From Phytopseudomonas argentinensis (GTDB lineage Bacteria > Pseudomonadota > Gammaproteobacteria > Pseudomonadales > Pseudomonadaceae), in contig NZ_FORC01000001.1 of assembly GCF_900113905.1 (NCBI RefSeq), positions 124,001-188,000 on the forward strand: 64,000 bases of DNA, written 5' to 3'. Both the position numbers and the translations under genes were made by a program. The notes beneath the pieces are model-generated. The model ran no database searches. It was given only the letters and a program-made list of their open reading frames with translations, and was not told the DNA's origin. This document shows positions 11,251-21,171 of this stretch, piece after piece. Numbering within the stretch: position 1 is the first letter of the stretch; each line of letters opens with the position of its first letter.

Positions 11251-13281
11251 CTAAGGCACATCACCAACCAACCGCTCCCACAACCCGCTACGCCGCTCGA
11301 CTCGCCGCCCAATGGCCGACTCGAAGATGCCGGCGCGGCTTTCGATCAGGCTGAAGCAGTCACGGGCGCGGGTGATGCCGGTGTACACCAACTCCTTGGT
11401 CAGCACCGGGTTGAGGGTGTCCGGCAGCACCAGGGCGCAATGGGCGAATTCCGAGCCCTGGGATTTGTGCACGGTCATGGCGAACACGGTTTCCACGGCG
11501 CCCAGGCGGCTGGGCAGGATCGAGCGCAGGCCGCCGGAGCCATCGTTGCGCGGAAATACCACGCGCAGCGCCGAGCGCAACGGGCCGCCCGGCTCCAGCG
11601 CGGGTTCCGGCAGGCGCAGGGCGATACCGATATCGCCATTCATCAGGCCCAGGCCGTAGTCATTGCGCGTCACCAACACCGGGCGACCTTCGTACCAGCC
11701 ATGCTCCTGCTCGATCAGCCCGCGCTGCAACAGAGCATGGGCGATGCGCCCGTTAAGCGCCTCGACACCCCAGGGCCCCTTGCGCACCGCGCACAGCAGT
11801 TGAAAACGGTCGAACGTCGCCAGCACGGCGGCGGCCCAGCTGTTCCAGCGCTCCTCGCCATCGTGCAAACCTGGCCGCTGCTCACGCAGAACGCTCAGGT
11901 AATCGGCATAGCCCACCGGGCGCTCTTCACCACCGGGCAAACCGTCGAGCAGCAGGCGTTCGAAGGCGCGGTCCTGTTCACCGGCCAGGCGCAGCTGGTG
12001 CAGGTCCGCGCCCCCGGCGGCCAACACCTCACGGGCCTCCAGCGCCGCGCCACGATTTACCGCCAGGGCCAGCCGGCCGATGCCGGAACCACCGGCGAAG
12101 CGCCGCGAATGGCGGAGCATGACGATATGCTGGGACAGCGCCTGCTCGCCCCGCTGCAGCCCTGCTCCCTCGATGCCCTCGCCAGTCTGCTGCGCCAGCC
12201 ACTCGCGGGTGGCCTCGCTGTAGCCGCCGGCTTCGGCATCTCGGCACAGGTCCCCTAGCACCGCGCCGGCCTCCACCGAGGCCAGCTGATCTTTGTCGCC
12301 CAGCAGGATCAGCCTCGCATGCATCGGCAGCGCGTCGAGGAGATTGGCCATCATTTCCAGGTCGATCATCGAGGCTTCGTCGACCACCAGCACATCCAGC
12401 GGCAGCGGGTTGGCCCCATGGTGGCGGAAGTGTCGGCTGTCCGGCCGACTGCCGAGCAGGCGATGCAGGGTGGTGACTGTCTTGGGAATCTGCTCGCGCA
12501 CCCTGTCGCTTACCGGCAGGCTCGCCACCTGGGCGCCGATGGATTCGGTCAGCCGTGCGGCAGCCTTGCCGGTGGGCGCGGCCAGGCTCAGGCGCAACGG
12601 CGCGCCGTTATCCAGCGCCGCGGCCTGCAGCAGCGCCAGCAGCCGTACCACGGTGGTGGTCTTGCCGGTGCCAGGGCCGCCGGTGATCAGGGTGAAGCGC
12701 CCGCGCGCGGCGATGGCGCAGGCCAGCTTTTGCCAGTCGGTCAGGCGCGTGCCATCGAGCTGCAGCGGCTCGGGAAACAGCACGGCCAGGCGCTGAGCGA
12801 GATCGGCCGGCGCAGCGCCCCCCTGCAAGCGCTCGCCGATATCCTCGGCAACGCTGCGCTCGTACTCCCAGTAACGACGCAGGTACAGGCAGGTGCCGCG
12901 CAGTACCAGCGGCGCGACCTCATCCTCGGCATCCTGCAGCAAGGCGCTGCTGGCACAGGCCGCCAGCCAGGCATCGACGCCCAGGCCGGCGAGCACCTCG
13001 GACGGCAGCAGGCTGACGCCATCGGCGTCCTCGCCTTCCGGCGGCAGCGACAGCGTCGAATCCGGGTCGGCCAGGGTGGTTTGCAGGTCGAGGCACACAT
13101 GGCCCTGGCCCAATTGATGGCTGGCCAGCGCCGCCGCCAGCAGCAGCAGCGGTGATGCCTGGGGGTCGAGGTCAGCGAAAAAATGCGCCAGGGTACGATC
13201 CAGCTCACGCAGCCAGCCGCGCTCGCTCCAGGCCGCCAGCAGCTCGAACAGCGCGTCGCGATTTTCCAGCATCGGCGTCAT
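11251..13281 (-). CDS. recD: Exonuclease V subunit alpha, RecD
   Basis: 676 aa SF1B 5'-3' helicase of RecBCD. Walker A GGPGTGKTT and Walker B DEASMID are clear, and the C-terminal TVHKSQGSEF motif V is followed by YTGITRAR. It is the last gene of recC-recB-recD. ATG 13281 overlaps the recB stop by 4 nt. Confidence 0.95.
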   Translation of the reverse strand: MTPMLENRDALFELLAAWSERGWLRELDRTLAHFFADLDPQASPLLLLAAALASHQLGQGHVCLDLQTTLADPDSTLSLPPEGEDADGVSLLPSEVLAGLGVDAWLAACASSALLQDAEDEVAPLVLRGTCLYLRRYWEYERSVAEDIGERLQGGAAPADLAQRLAVLFPEPLQLDGTRLTDWQKLACAIAARGRFTLITGGPGTGKTTTVVRLLALLQAAALDNGAPLRLSLAAPTGKAAARLTESIGAQVASLPVSDRVREQIPKTVTTLHRLLGSRPDSRHFRHHGANPLPLDVLVVDEASMIDLEMMANLLDALPMHARLILLGDKDQLASVEAGAVLGDLCRDAEAGGYSEATREWLAQQTGEGIEGAGLQRGEQALSQHIVMLRHSRRFAGGSGIGRLALAVNRGAALEAREVLAAGGADLHQLRLAGEQDRAFERLLLDGLPGGEERPVGYADYLSVLREQRPGLHDGEERWNSWAAAVLATFDRFQLLCAVRKGPWGVEALNGRIAHALLQRGLIEQEHGWYEGRPVLVTRNDYGLGLMNGDIGIALRLPEPALEPGGPLRSALRVVFPRNDGSGGLRSILPSRLGAVETVFAMTVHKSQGSEFAHCALVLPDTLNPVLTKELVYTGITRARDCFSLIESRAGIFESAIGRRVERRSGLWERLVGDVP

Positions 13282-16200
13282 GAAAGCGCCTCCATCGGCT
13301 CGCCGAGAAACAGTGCGTCCAGCCTTTCGATCAGCGCCCGCTGCGGTCGCGCCAGGTACTGGCCCGCACCCGGTGCACGCAGGAACAGGTACAGCGCGCC
13401 GCCCATATGGGTGTCGTAGTCGTAATCGGCCAGGCGCAGGCGCAGGTGGCGATGCAGGGCCAGCACGTAGAGCACGTACTGCAGGTCGTAGCGGTGGCTG
13501 GCCACGGCGGCGCTCATGGCCTCGAAGGTATAGGCCTGCTCGTCGGCACCCAGCCAGTTGGACTTGTAGTCGACCACATAGTAACGGCCCTCATGCTCGA
13601 ACACCAGGTCGATAAAGCCCTTGAACATGCCATTCAAGGTATCCGGGCTCAGTTGCGGTCGCGCCACGCCCGGCATCTCGAAATGCTGCACCAGGGCATC
13701 CAGGCGCAGCACGTCGACGCGGGTGGCCTCGAACCAGAATTCCAGCTCTGCCTGGTATTCGCCAATGCTCGCCAGGCTCACCGACTGGCCATTGCCCAGC
13801 GCCATGGGCTGCACCAGCAGGCCCTGCAGCCACAGCCACAGCGGCTCGATCCAGACTTGCAGGCCGCGCCGCTGGCAACGTCGCGCCAGGTGCTCGCGCA
13901 GTACGTCCGGTGCCGCGGCCATGGCCGCGAAGCCTTCGGCGGCAGCGATTTCCAGCAGGCCGTGGAGGAAGGTGCCGGGGTTCGGCCCACGTGGAAAGCG
14001 GTGCAGGCCCTGGGCAGAAGGCGGGATCTGCTCCAGCGCCAGGGCCGGATTCTCGTCGTCGCCGGCAATCTGCACGGTCGAGCTGTCCGGGGCCAGGTCG
14101 TCATGGCGGTCGACCGGGTGGTGCTCCACCGTGATGGCCTCGCCCTCCTCCATGCGCAGGGCACTGTAGGAGGCAATCCACCAGTGCTCGGCGGCGCGGC
14201 GCAGTGGTGTACGCCAATGGGGCTCGAAGGCATCGGCATCCTGGGCGCGGTACGTCTGGTCGCAGGCTTCGGGCACCGGCAAGGCCACGCAGCGCGGTGG
14301 ATCGGCCAACGGGCTGAGCCAGTCGATCAGTTGTGCGCTTTGCGCCAGTGGCTGCCCGCCACCGAGCAGATAACCCAGGGCGCACTGGTGCAGGCGCGAA
14401 GTCTTGGCGGTACCGATCTTCAGGTCGGCGATGCCCAGCCAGCAGGCATGCTGGGCGCGGGTCAGCGCCACATAGAGCAGGCGCAGGTCTTCGCCGAGAC
14501 GCTCCTGCTCGGCTTTCTCCAGGCTGGCCTCGTCGGGCTTGAGCAGCAGGCGGCGGCGCTCGCCGTCGTGTACCTGCACCGGTTGCTTGTCGTCCAGCGC
14601 GCGGAAGGCACAGATAAAGGGCAGGAACACCAGCGGGTATTCCAGGCCCTTGGATTTGTGGATGGTCACCACGCGCACCAGGGCGTCGTCGCTTTCCAGG
14701 CGCAGCACCTGCTCCTCGGCGGCCTGGCCACGCCCGGCCAGGCACTCACCCAGGTGGCGGATCAGCGCCAGCTCGCCGTCCAGCTCGGCGGCGGCCAGCT
14801 GCAGCAACTCGGCCAGGTGCAAGAGGTTGGTCAGCACCCGCTCACCGTCCGGGCGGCTCATCAGCCGTTGTGGCAGGCCGAAATCCTGCAGCAGCTGGCG
14901 CAGCATCGGCAGCACGCCCTGGCGCTGCCAGCGCTGGCGATAGCCACGAAACTGCATGACCCGTGCCTCCCAGAAGCGCTCGTCGAGGTTCAGTTGCTCC
15001 AGCTCGGTGAGGCTCAGAGCCAGGGTCGAGCTGGCCAGCGCCGCGCGCAGCGGGCGATCCTGATCGGGCTCGGCGCAGGCGCGCAACCACAGCAGCAGGT
15101 CATGGGCTTCCACGGTGGCGAACACCGAGTCCTTGTCGGACAGGTACACGCTGCGCACGCCGCGGGCTGCCAGCTCGCCTCGAATCGCCTGGGCTTCCTT
15201 GAAATCGCGCACCAGCACGGCGATATCGCTGGGCCGCAGGGGCGTCAGCGTGCCCTGTTTGAGAAAGCCGGCGCGCTGCTGTTGGCCAAGCACCAGCAGG
15301 CGAACGATCTCGCCCGCTGCGCTGGCGGCCAGGGCGTCCAGATAACGGCCCTTGGCAAGTGCCTCGTCACTGGCCAGGTGCCAGAGATTGAGTGCCGGCT
15401 GCGCCTGACCCTCGACCGTCCAGACTTCCTTGCGACCCTGGGCGCCGACCGCGATGAACGGCAGGTCGTCACGCAGCAGAAAGGCGCCCTGCCCGCCTTC
15501 CCGGGCCTCGGCCAGCCCGAACAGCCCGTTGACCGCCGCGACCATGGACTCGCTGGAGCGGAAGTTGGTGTCCAGGTTGTAGTGCCGCCCGGCGGTGGCC
15601 CGGCGGGCGCGCAGGTAGGTGTGAATGTCCGCGCCGCGGAACGAATAGATGGCCTGCTTGGGGTCGCCGATCATGAACAGCCCGCAGTCGTCGCGATTCG
15701 CCTCGACCTGGTAGAGCGTGTCGAAAATACGGTACTGCAGCGGATCGGTGTCCTGGAATTCGTCGATCAAGGCTACCGGGAACTGCTGGCGGATCACCTC
15801 GGCCAGGCGCGGGCCGCTGTCGCCCTGCAGGGCGTCGTCCAGACGGCTGAGCATGTCATCGAAGCCCATCTCGGCGCGCTGGCGTTTCTCGCGGTCGAAG
15901 CGCTGGCGAATCCACGCGGAGGCATGGCGCAGCGCGGCATCGTTCGGTGCAGGCAGCGCATCGAGTTCAGCCTTGAGCGTGGCCATGGCCTCCAGCGCCG
16001 GGTGCGCGGGCGGCGCGCCGACTTTCCAGGCTTCGGCCAGGCCGTCCGGGGTCAGGCGGGTAAAACCGGTGCCGATATCCAGCACTTCGTCATCGCCATG
16101 GGCCCAGGCGCGCAGCTTGTCGAGCCAGGGCTTGTAGTAGCGTGCCTGCAACTTGCGGGCATCGACCTGTTTCTCGGCCGCGGCCCCGTCGAGCAGGCCC

Positions 16201-16928
16201 TGCAGGGCGTCGGCCCAGGCGGCCCAGGGCTGTTTGAGGGCGCTCAGCGCACGCTGACGATCCTGCAGGGTGGCGTCGAGCAGATCACCCAGGGACTGGG
16301 CGGCGCTATCATCGCTCTCGCCGAGCAGCGGACGGATGCGCTGGCCCAGTTCGTCCGGCGCGCTCCAGTTCTCCGCCACCCACTCCAGAGCGAGGCCCTG
16401 CAGCGGGTAGCAATGCTGGCGCCAGTAGTCGCGCACCACTTCGGCGAGCAGTTCGCTGTGGTCGGTTTCCAGGGTCTGGCTGAACAGGCTGCCACTGTCG
16501 AAGGCATGCTCGCGCAGCATGCGCTGGCACCAGCCGTGGATGGTCGACACTGCCGCCTCGTCCATCCACTGCGCGGCCAGTTCCAGCCGGCGCGCGCACT
16601 CGGGCCATTCGGTCGAGGCGAAGTCGCCCTTGAGGGTGGCCAGCAAGGCGTCGCCTTCTGCATCACCACGAAACACCGTGGCCGCCTCGACCAGGCGCGC
16701 GCGGATGCGATCCCGCAGCTCACGGGTGGCTGCATCGGTAAAGGTCACGACGAGGATCTGCGGCGGCAGCAGCGGCTCGCGAAAGGCCGCTTCGCCGCCG
16801 TGACGCAGGATCAGGCGCAGGTACAGCGCCGAGATGGTATAGGTCTTGCCGGTACCGGCGCTGGCCTCGATCAGGCGGCTGCCGTGCAGCGGAAAGCTGA
16901 GCGCCAGGGGGCGTGTGGGCTGGCTCAT
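13278..16928 (-). CDS. recB: Exonuclease V subunit beta, RecB
   Basis: 1216 aa SF1A helicase-nuclease of RecBCD. Walker A ASAGTGKTY is near residue 22, Walker B is LIDEFQDTDP, and the C-terminal nuclease domain has the VVDYKSN catalytic motif. I chose ATG 16928 (MSQPTRPL) over the longer frame because it overlaps the recC stop as ATGA. The complex repairs double-strand breaks and degrades phage DNA that lacks Chi. Confidence 0.95.
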   Translation of the reverse strand: MSQPTRPLALSFPLHGSRLIEASAGTGKTYTISALYLRLILRHGGEAAFREPLLPPQILVVTFTDAATRELRDRIRARLVEAATVFRGDAEGDALLATLKGDFASTEWPECARRLELAAQWMDEAAVSTIHGWCQRMLREHAFDSGSLFSQTLETDHSELLAEVVRDYWRQHCYPLQGLALEWVAENWSAPDELGQRIRPLLGESDDSAAQSLGDLLDATLQDRQRALSALKQPWAAWADALQGLLDGAAAEKQVDARKLQARYYKPWLDKLRAWAHGDDEVLDIGTGFTRLTPDGLAEAWKVGAPPAHPALEAMATLKAELDALPAPNDAALRHASAWIRQRFDREKRQRAEMGFDDMLSRLDDALQGDSGPRLAEVIRQQFPVALIDEFQDTDPLQYRIFDTLYQVEANRDDCGLFMIGDPKQAIYSFRGADIHTYLRARRATAGRHYNLDTNFRSSESMVAAVNGLFGLAEAREGGQGAFLLRDDLPFIAVGAQGRKEVWTVEGQAQPALNLWHLASDEALAKGRYLDALAASAAGEIVRLLVLGQQQRAGFLKQGTLTPLRPSDIAVLVRDFKEAQAIRGELAARGVRSVYLSDKDSVFATVEAHDLLLWLRACAEPDQDRPLRAALASSTLALSLTELEQLNLDERFWEARVMQFRGYRQRWQRQGVLPMLRQLLQDFGLPQRLMSRPDGERVLTNLLHLAELLQLAAAELDGELALIRHLGECLAGRGQAAEEQVLRLESDDALVRVVTIHKSKGLEYPLVFLPFICAFRALDDKQPVQVHDGERRRLLLKPDEASLEKAEQERLGEDLRLLYVALTRAQHACWLGIADLKIGTAKTSRLHQCALGYLLGGGQPLAQSAQLIDWLSPLADPPRCVALPVPEACDQTYRAQDADAFEPHWRTPLRRAAEHWWIASYSALRMEEGEAITVEHHPVDRHDDLAPDSSTVQIAGDDENPALALEQIPPSAQGLHRFPRGPNPGTFLHGLLEIAAAEGFAAMAAAPDVLREHLARRCQRRGLQVWIEPLWLWLQGLLVQPMALGNGQSVSLASIGEYQAELEFWFEATRVDVLRLDALVQHFEMPGVARPQLSPDTLNGMFKGFIDLVFEHEGRYYVVDYKSNWLGADEQAYTFEAMSAAVASHRYDLQYVLYVLALHRHLRLRLADYDYDTHMGGALYLFLRAPGAGQYLARPQRALIERLDALFLGEPMEALS

Positions 16929-19900
16929 GGCTGGTCGTCCTTCAGCTCGGTGATCTCGGCAGCGAGCAACGACCCGTAGAGCACGGCGCCCCACTGGGCG
17001 AACTGGCCGTCGCGCAGCAGCGCGTCGAAATCCGGGTACTGGCGCGCCAGGCTGGCGCTCTGCTGCACTTCGCCGGTCACCAGATGGCCGCCCTCGTAGA
17101 CCTTGCGCGCAGCGTCCAGCCCCTGCTCCTCATCCGCGCCCTTGTCGAGCTGGGCGAACCACGCCGCGACCGTTCGGATCGCCACCGGCAGCGGCGCCTG
17201 CATGCCTGCCGCGAAGGCCTCCAGCCAGTGACGCAGAACCTGCTCGCCGTCGGCCTGCGGCAGCGGTGCGAAGGCCAGGCGCACGTCCTCGGCGACCAGC
17301 AGGGTGGTCAGCGGATGACCGCAGGCGGCAGCTACCACATGGCTGACCCAGGGCCTTAGCAGGCGGTGCCACTTGTAGGAGCGGTCCTTGCGCTTCAGCC
17401 CGCCGGGTTGCAATTCCAGCCGCGCCAGGGCGCCGTCGGCAACACGTAGCTCGCCCAGCCAGTCCTCCAGCGCCAAATCGGCATGGGCGAAGCTCAGGCG
17501 GATCGGCGACGCCAGGCGCTCAGGCCAGGCTTGCAGCAGGGCCTGATAGCCGCGCAATTGCTCCGGCAGCGGTTCGAGCAACTGCGCGCGCAGGCGCTCA
17601 CCGAAGCCCGCCACCGGCAGCAGGCCACTGCGCTGGATACGCTGCGCCGCCCGTGTCAGCGCCGCGTCGACATCCTGATCGTCCTGAAGCGCCAGGGCGG
17701 CGGCCTGCAGCAATTGCTGCTGGATCTGATGGCGCTGCAGGCCATCCAGGGCGAAGGGTTCGGCATCCAGCTCGGCCTGCTCGGCTTCGTCCAGGTGCAC
17801 CTTGAGACGCCCGGTGAAGAACTGCTTGACCGGATCACGCAGGAAACGCTGCAGGGTTTCCAGGCTCAGCGCGTCATCCGCCAGGTAAGCGCCCAGTGGC
17901 TGCTCGCCGGCCTGGGCCAGCGGCGCGCGGTGGGAGGCGGCCCATTCGTGCACGTAACTGAACAGCGGCCCTTGGCCGGAAAAATAGCGACGGCTGAAGG
18001 GTTGCAGCGGATGCTCGGTGGTCAGGGCGTGGAGCAGGTCACCGCCATCTGCCAGGCGCCAGGCGCTGGCCAGGTGGTCGCGCAGCTGACCGACCAGCAC
18101 CGATGGCGGCCGCTCGGTGTTGTCGCGGATGCTGCGCCCCACCCAGCTGATATACAGGCGCTCGCGCACCGCCAGCAGCGCTTCGAGCAGCAGATAGCGG
18201 TCGTCCTCACGGCGCGAGCGGTCGCCGGGGCGGTAGTCGCCGCCCATCAGGTCGAAGTCCAGCGGCGCCTGGCTACGCGGGTAATCACCATCGTTCATGC
18301 CCAGCAGGCACAGGTGGCGGAACGGGATGGCGCGCATCGGCATCAGCGTGCAGACGTTCACCGCCCCCGCCAGAAAGCGCTGGCTGAGGCCGCCCTGGTC
18401 GAGCCCGCCCAGCCAGGCCTCACGCACCACGGCCAGCGGCAGCGCCTCTTCCAGGCTGGCTGCCTCGCAGAGTTCCAGCCAGCCCTCCAGGGCGTCCTGG
18501 GCCTGGTTGCGCAACACCTCGTCGCGCTCGTCCGTGGGCAGGAAGAAGTCCTCCAGCAGGGCCCGCAGGCGCTCGCCCCAGGTCACTGGCAGCAGCGTTT
18601 CGGCCAGGCTTTCGCAGTGGCGCTCCAGGGCGTCAAGCAAACGCGTCAACGGGCCGATCAGCGCGGCGTCCAGGCCGCCGATCTCGTCATAGGGCTCGAT
18701 GCCCGCCCGCGCGCCGACACCACCCACCACATAGCCAAGCAGCATGCGGCGCAGGCCGAAGCGCCAGCTGTTCTGCTCCAGCCCGGCGCCCAGGCCGAGA
18801 CCTTCGCGCTGGTCGGCATCCAGCCCCCAGCGCACGCCGGCGCCTTCCAGCCAGCGGCGCAGCAGCGGCAACTGATCGTCGGCGATGGCGAAGCGCGCGC
18901 GCAGCGCGGCCACGTCCAGCAGGTCGAGAATCTCGCTGACGCTGAAGCGGCTGTCGGGCAGGCGCAGCAGGTGCTCCAGGGCGATCACCAGGGGCTCCTT
19001 GCCGCGCAGCCCCTGGTCCGCCAGGGTGAAGGGAATGAAACGCGCATCGTCGCTGGCGAACTGGCCGAACACCGCGCGGATATGGGCGGCGTAGGTGTTC
19101 ACGTCCGGCACCATGACGATCACGTCGCGCGGGCGCAGGGTCGGGTCGGCGCTGAACGCCGCCAGCAGGTGGTCGTGCAACACCTCGACCTCGCGCTGGG
19201 CGCTGTGGGCGACGTGAAAGCGCAGGGAATGATCCTTGGCCGGGTCGACGGCCGGCCAGTGCGTGCGGCTCTCCTCGACCGGGCGCAGGTCGAGGATGTC
19301 GTTGTGCAGCTGGCCGAGCAGCGTGCCCTCGTCCATCGCGCTGAACAGGTCGATGCGCTCGAACTGCTCGCGGTAGCGCTGGGGTTCGTCGTACTGGTCG
19401 AGCAGGTTGATGTAGTCGCGGCCCTGCTTGCCCCAGGAGGCGAGCAGCGGCTGGCCATGCTGGTGCAGTTCTTCCGTATCGAACAGCCCCAACTGACCGA
19501 CCTGCCCCGCCTGGCCGCCGGCCTTGCGCTTCTGCCGGCGATACTCGTGGCGCAGCAGGTCCTTGTCCTCGACGATATCGCCCCAGTGGTGCTGCGACGG
19601 GTTATGTACATAGAGCATCACCTGGCTGAAGCGCGCCATGGCCGCCAGGGCTTCGAGCAGCTGCGCCGGCAGCGAGGAAATGCCGAACACCGTGACCCGC
19701 CGCGGCAAGCCACGGGGCGGCGTATCCATTTCCGCCAGCCTGGCGACGAAGCGCGGGTGCACGCCGGCACGGCTCTGGGACAGATGCTCCTCGCCGACAT
19801 CGGCCAGCAGCGTGCGCCACAGCAGCGGCTGCCACAGTGCGCTTTCATCGAGCGGCTTCACACCCCCGCGAGCGTTGCGCAATTGATCGTGCCCAGCAGC

Positions 19901-20374
19901 CCAATCCGCCAGCCAGTCGGCGCGGTATACCTGGTACTGGTCGAACAGGTCGGCCAGGCGCTCGGCCAACTGATGGCGCTTGCGCAGGTCGGCGTCGTCC
20001 GCAAGAAAGCGCCGCAGCGGCGCGAAACAGGGCGCGTCGAGCAGGCTGGGCAGCAGGCGCATCAGCCGCCAGGTCAGCGGCGCCTTGTCCAGCGGCGACT
20101 GCTGGGGAATCGCCGCGCTGCCCAGCACCGTGCGGTAGGCCTGCCAGAGAAAGCGCGCCGGCAGGCTGACATCGGTGGCCGCCGCAATGCCACAACCCTC
20201 CTGCTCGGCCAGCGCCAGCTTGAGCCACTGGGCGATGCCGTTGCTCTGCACCAGCAGCACCTCGTTCTCCAGCGGCCGCAGCGGGTACCGACGCATCCAC
20301 TCCACCGCCAGGGCACGCAGCTCCTCGAGGCGGTTGCCATGGATAACGATCAGACCGGGGTTAAGCGCCGACAT
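16925..20374 (-). CDS. recC: Exonuclease V subunit gamma, RecC
   Basis: 1149 aa. The protein recognises Chi and scaffolds RecBCD. Its N-terminus (NPGLIVIHGNRLEEL) is typical. Inactivated helicase-like domains and a defective nuclease-like C-terminus are known for this family. It is first in the recC-recB-recD operon, with a 4-nt overlap into recB. Confidence 0.95.
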   Translation of the reverse strand: MSALNPGLIVIHGNRLEELRALAVEWMRRYPLRPLENEVLLVQSNGIAQWLKLALAEQEGCGIAAATDVSLPARFLWQAYRTVLGSAAIPQQSPLDKAPLTWRLMRLLPSLLDAPCFAPLRRFLADDADLRKRHQLAERLADLFDQYQVYRADWLADWAAGHDQLRNARGGVKPLDESALWQPLLWRTLLADVGEEHLSQSRAGVHPRFVARLAEMDTPPRGLPRRVTVFGISSLPAQLLEALAAMARFSQVMLYVHNPSQHHWGDIVEDKDLLRHEYRRQKRKAGGQAGQVGQLGLFDTEELHQHGQPLLASWGKQGRDYINLLDQYDEPQRYREQFERIDLFSAMDEGTLLGQLHNDILDLRPVEESRTHWPAVDPAKDHSLRFHVAHSAQREVEVLHDHLLAAFSADPTLRPRDVIVMVPDVNTYAAHIRAVFGQFASDDARFIPFTLADQGLRGKEPLVIALEHLLRLPDSRFSVSEILDLLDVAALRARFAIADDQLPLLRRWLEGAGVRWGLDADQREGLGLGAGLEQNSWRFGLRRMLLGYVVGGVGARAGIEPYDEIGGLDAALIGPLTRLLDALERHCESLAETLLPVTWGERLRALLEDFFLPTDERDEVLRNQAQDALEGWLELCEAASLEEALPLAVVREAWLGGLDQGGLSQRFLAGAVNVCTLMPMRAIPFRHLCLLGMNDGDYPRSQAPLDFDLMGGDYRPGDRSRREDDRYLLLEALLAVRERLYISWVGRSIRDNTERPPSVLVGQLRDHLASAWRLADGGDLLHALTTEHPLQPFSRRYFSGQGPLFSYVHEWAASHRAPLAQAGEQPLGAYLADDALSLETLQRFLRDPVKQFFTGRLKVHLDEAEQAELDAEPFALDGLQRHQIQQQLLQAAALALQDDQDVDAALTRAAQRIQRSGLLPVAGFGERLRAQLLEPLPEQLRGYQALLQAWPERLASPIRLSFAHADLALEDWLGELRVADGALARLELQPGGLKRKDRSYKWHRLLRPWVSHVVAAACGHPLTTLLVAEDVRLAFAPLPQADGEQVLRHWLEAFAAGMQAPLPVAIRTVAAWFAQLDKGADEEQGLDAARKVYEGGHLVTGEVQQSASLARQYPDFDALLRDGQFAQWGAVLYGSLLAAEITELKDDQP

Positions 20375-20467
20375 GCAGGGTTCCTGGGTGCGGAAGCAGA
20401 CGGCGAATGATGACAGAGCACGGCGAGGCCGTGTGACGCGAATAGTCGATCACCTCGCCAGTCCGGC

Positions 20468-20941
20468 TCACGATTTGGCTGGCGACGCAGTGGTTGCGGG
20501 CAACTTGATCACACAGCTATCCGCGGCAACCAGTGGCTGGCCATCCCCCCGGGTCGGCAACATCCTGGCAATGGGCTTGCCCGAGCTGCGCTCGACCAGC
20601 GTCGAGTGAGCCTCGTTCCCAGCGAACAGTTGTTCCTCACCCCACTGCCGCATGGCCACCAGCAGCGGAAACAGCGACTCGCCCCGGGCGGTCAGCACGT
20701 AGTCCTGGTACGCAGAGCCGTCCGAGGCCGGTACAGCCTGGAGGATACCGGCCTGCTCCAGCGCCCGCAGACGATCGGCAAGGATGTTGCGAGCGATGCC
20801 CAGGCTGGCCTGGAAAGCGCCAAAGCGTCGCACGCCATCGAAGGCATCGCGGATGATCAGCAGGCACCAGCGGTCGCCCACCAGGTCGACCGCACGCGCC
20901 ACCGGGCACGGAGAATCATCGTGGCGTTTGCGTCTGGCCAT
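20468..20941 (-). CDS. HxlR-family transcriptional regulator
   Basis: 157 aa winged-helix regulator. CPVARAVDLVGDRWCLLI (about residues 12-29) is the HxlR signature, with a cysteine that in related regulators senses electrophiles or redox state. It is transcribed divergently from the MFS gene at 21172. The 230-bp gap contains three copies of one 15-bp sequence and a hairpin over the MFS ribosome-binding site, so it probably controls itself and the transporter. Confidence 0.88.
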   Translation of the reverse strand: MARRKRHDDSPCPVARAVDLVGDRWCLLIIRDAFDGVRRFGAFQASLGIARNILADRLRALEQAGILQAVPASDGSAYQDYVLTARGESLFPLLVAMRQWGEEQLFAGNEAHSTLVERSSGKPIARMLPTRGDGQPLVAADSCVIKLPATTASPAKS

Positions 20942-20990
20942 GTGAATGCGTCCTTCAAAACTCGCTGGCAGGAGATCCGGCAGTCGTCTG

Positions 20991-21154
20991 GTTGCACTTT
21001 AAAACGTCTTTGCTGCTGATTGAAGCGCGCTTATGCCCTGCGGTCCATTTGCGGTTAAAAACGCTACGGATGAACGCCACCAACCAGTCGGCAACGGATG
21101 TCTAGTTGCAAATTAAAACCTAAAACACTAGCCTTTCTGGTTTCAAAATAAAAC
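20991..21154. promoter_or_regulatory. Three copies of a 15-bp operator-like sequence
   Basis: GTTGCACTTTAAAAC (20991-21005), GTTGCAAATTAAAAC (21105-21119) and GTTTCAAAATAAAAC (21140-21154) all match GTTKCANNNTAAAAC. That consensus is close to dyad-symmetric (GTTNNANNNTNNAAC). The copies span the divergent HxlR/MFS intergenic region, with one near the regulator and two near the transporter. I infer they are HxlR binding sites. Confidence 0.6.
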
Positions 21155-21162
21155 CAGAAAGG
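21132..21162 (+). promoter_or_regulatory. 12-bp inverted repeat covering the MFS ribosome-binding site
   Basis: CCTTTCTGGTTT (21132-21143) pairs perfectly with AAACCAGAAAGG (21151-21162) around a 7-nt loop. The right arm contains the AGAAAGGA ribosome-binding site of the gene starting at 21172. It also contains the third 15-bp operator copy. It could be an operator, an RNA hairpin that limits translation, or both. Confidence 0.6.
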
Positions 21163-21171
21163 AATACTCAT

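Noticed and set aside
13407..16979. 1190-aa plus-strand open frame opposite recB
   Set aside because: High-GC shadow: it has no family motifs, biased His/Gln/Gly composition, and lies wholly antisense to a well-supported recB. The same holds for 17483-20410 opposite recC and 31804-34065 opposite a chemoreceptor gene.
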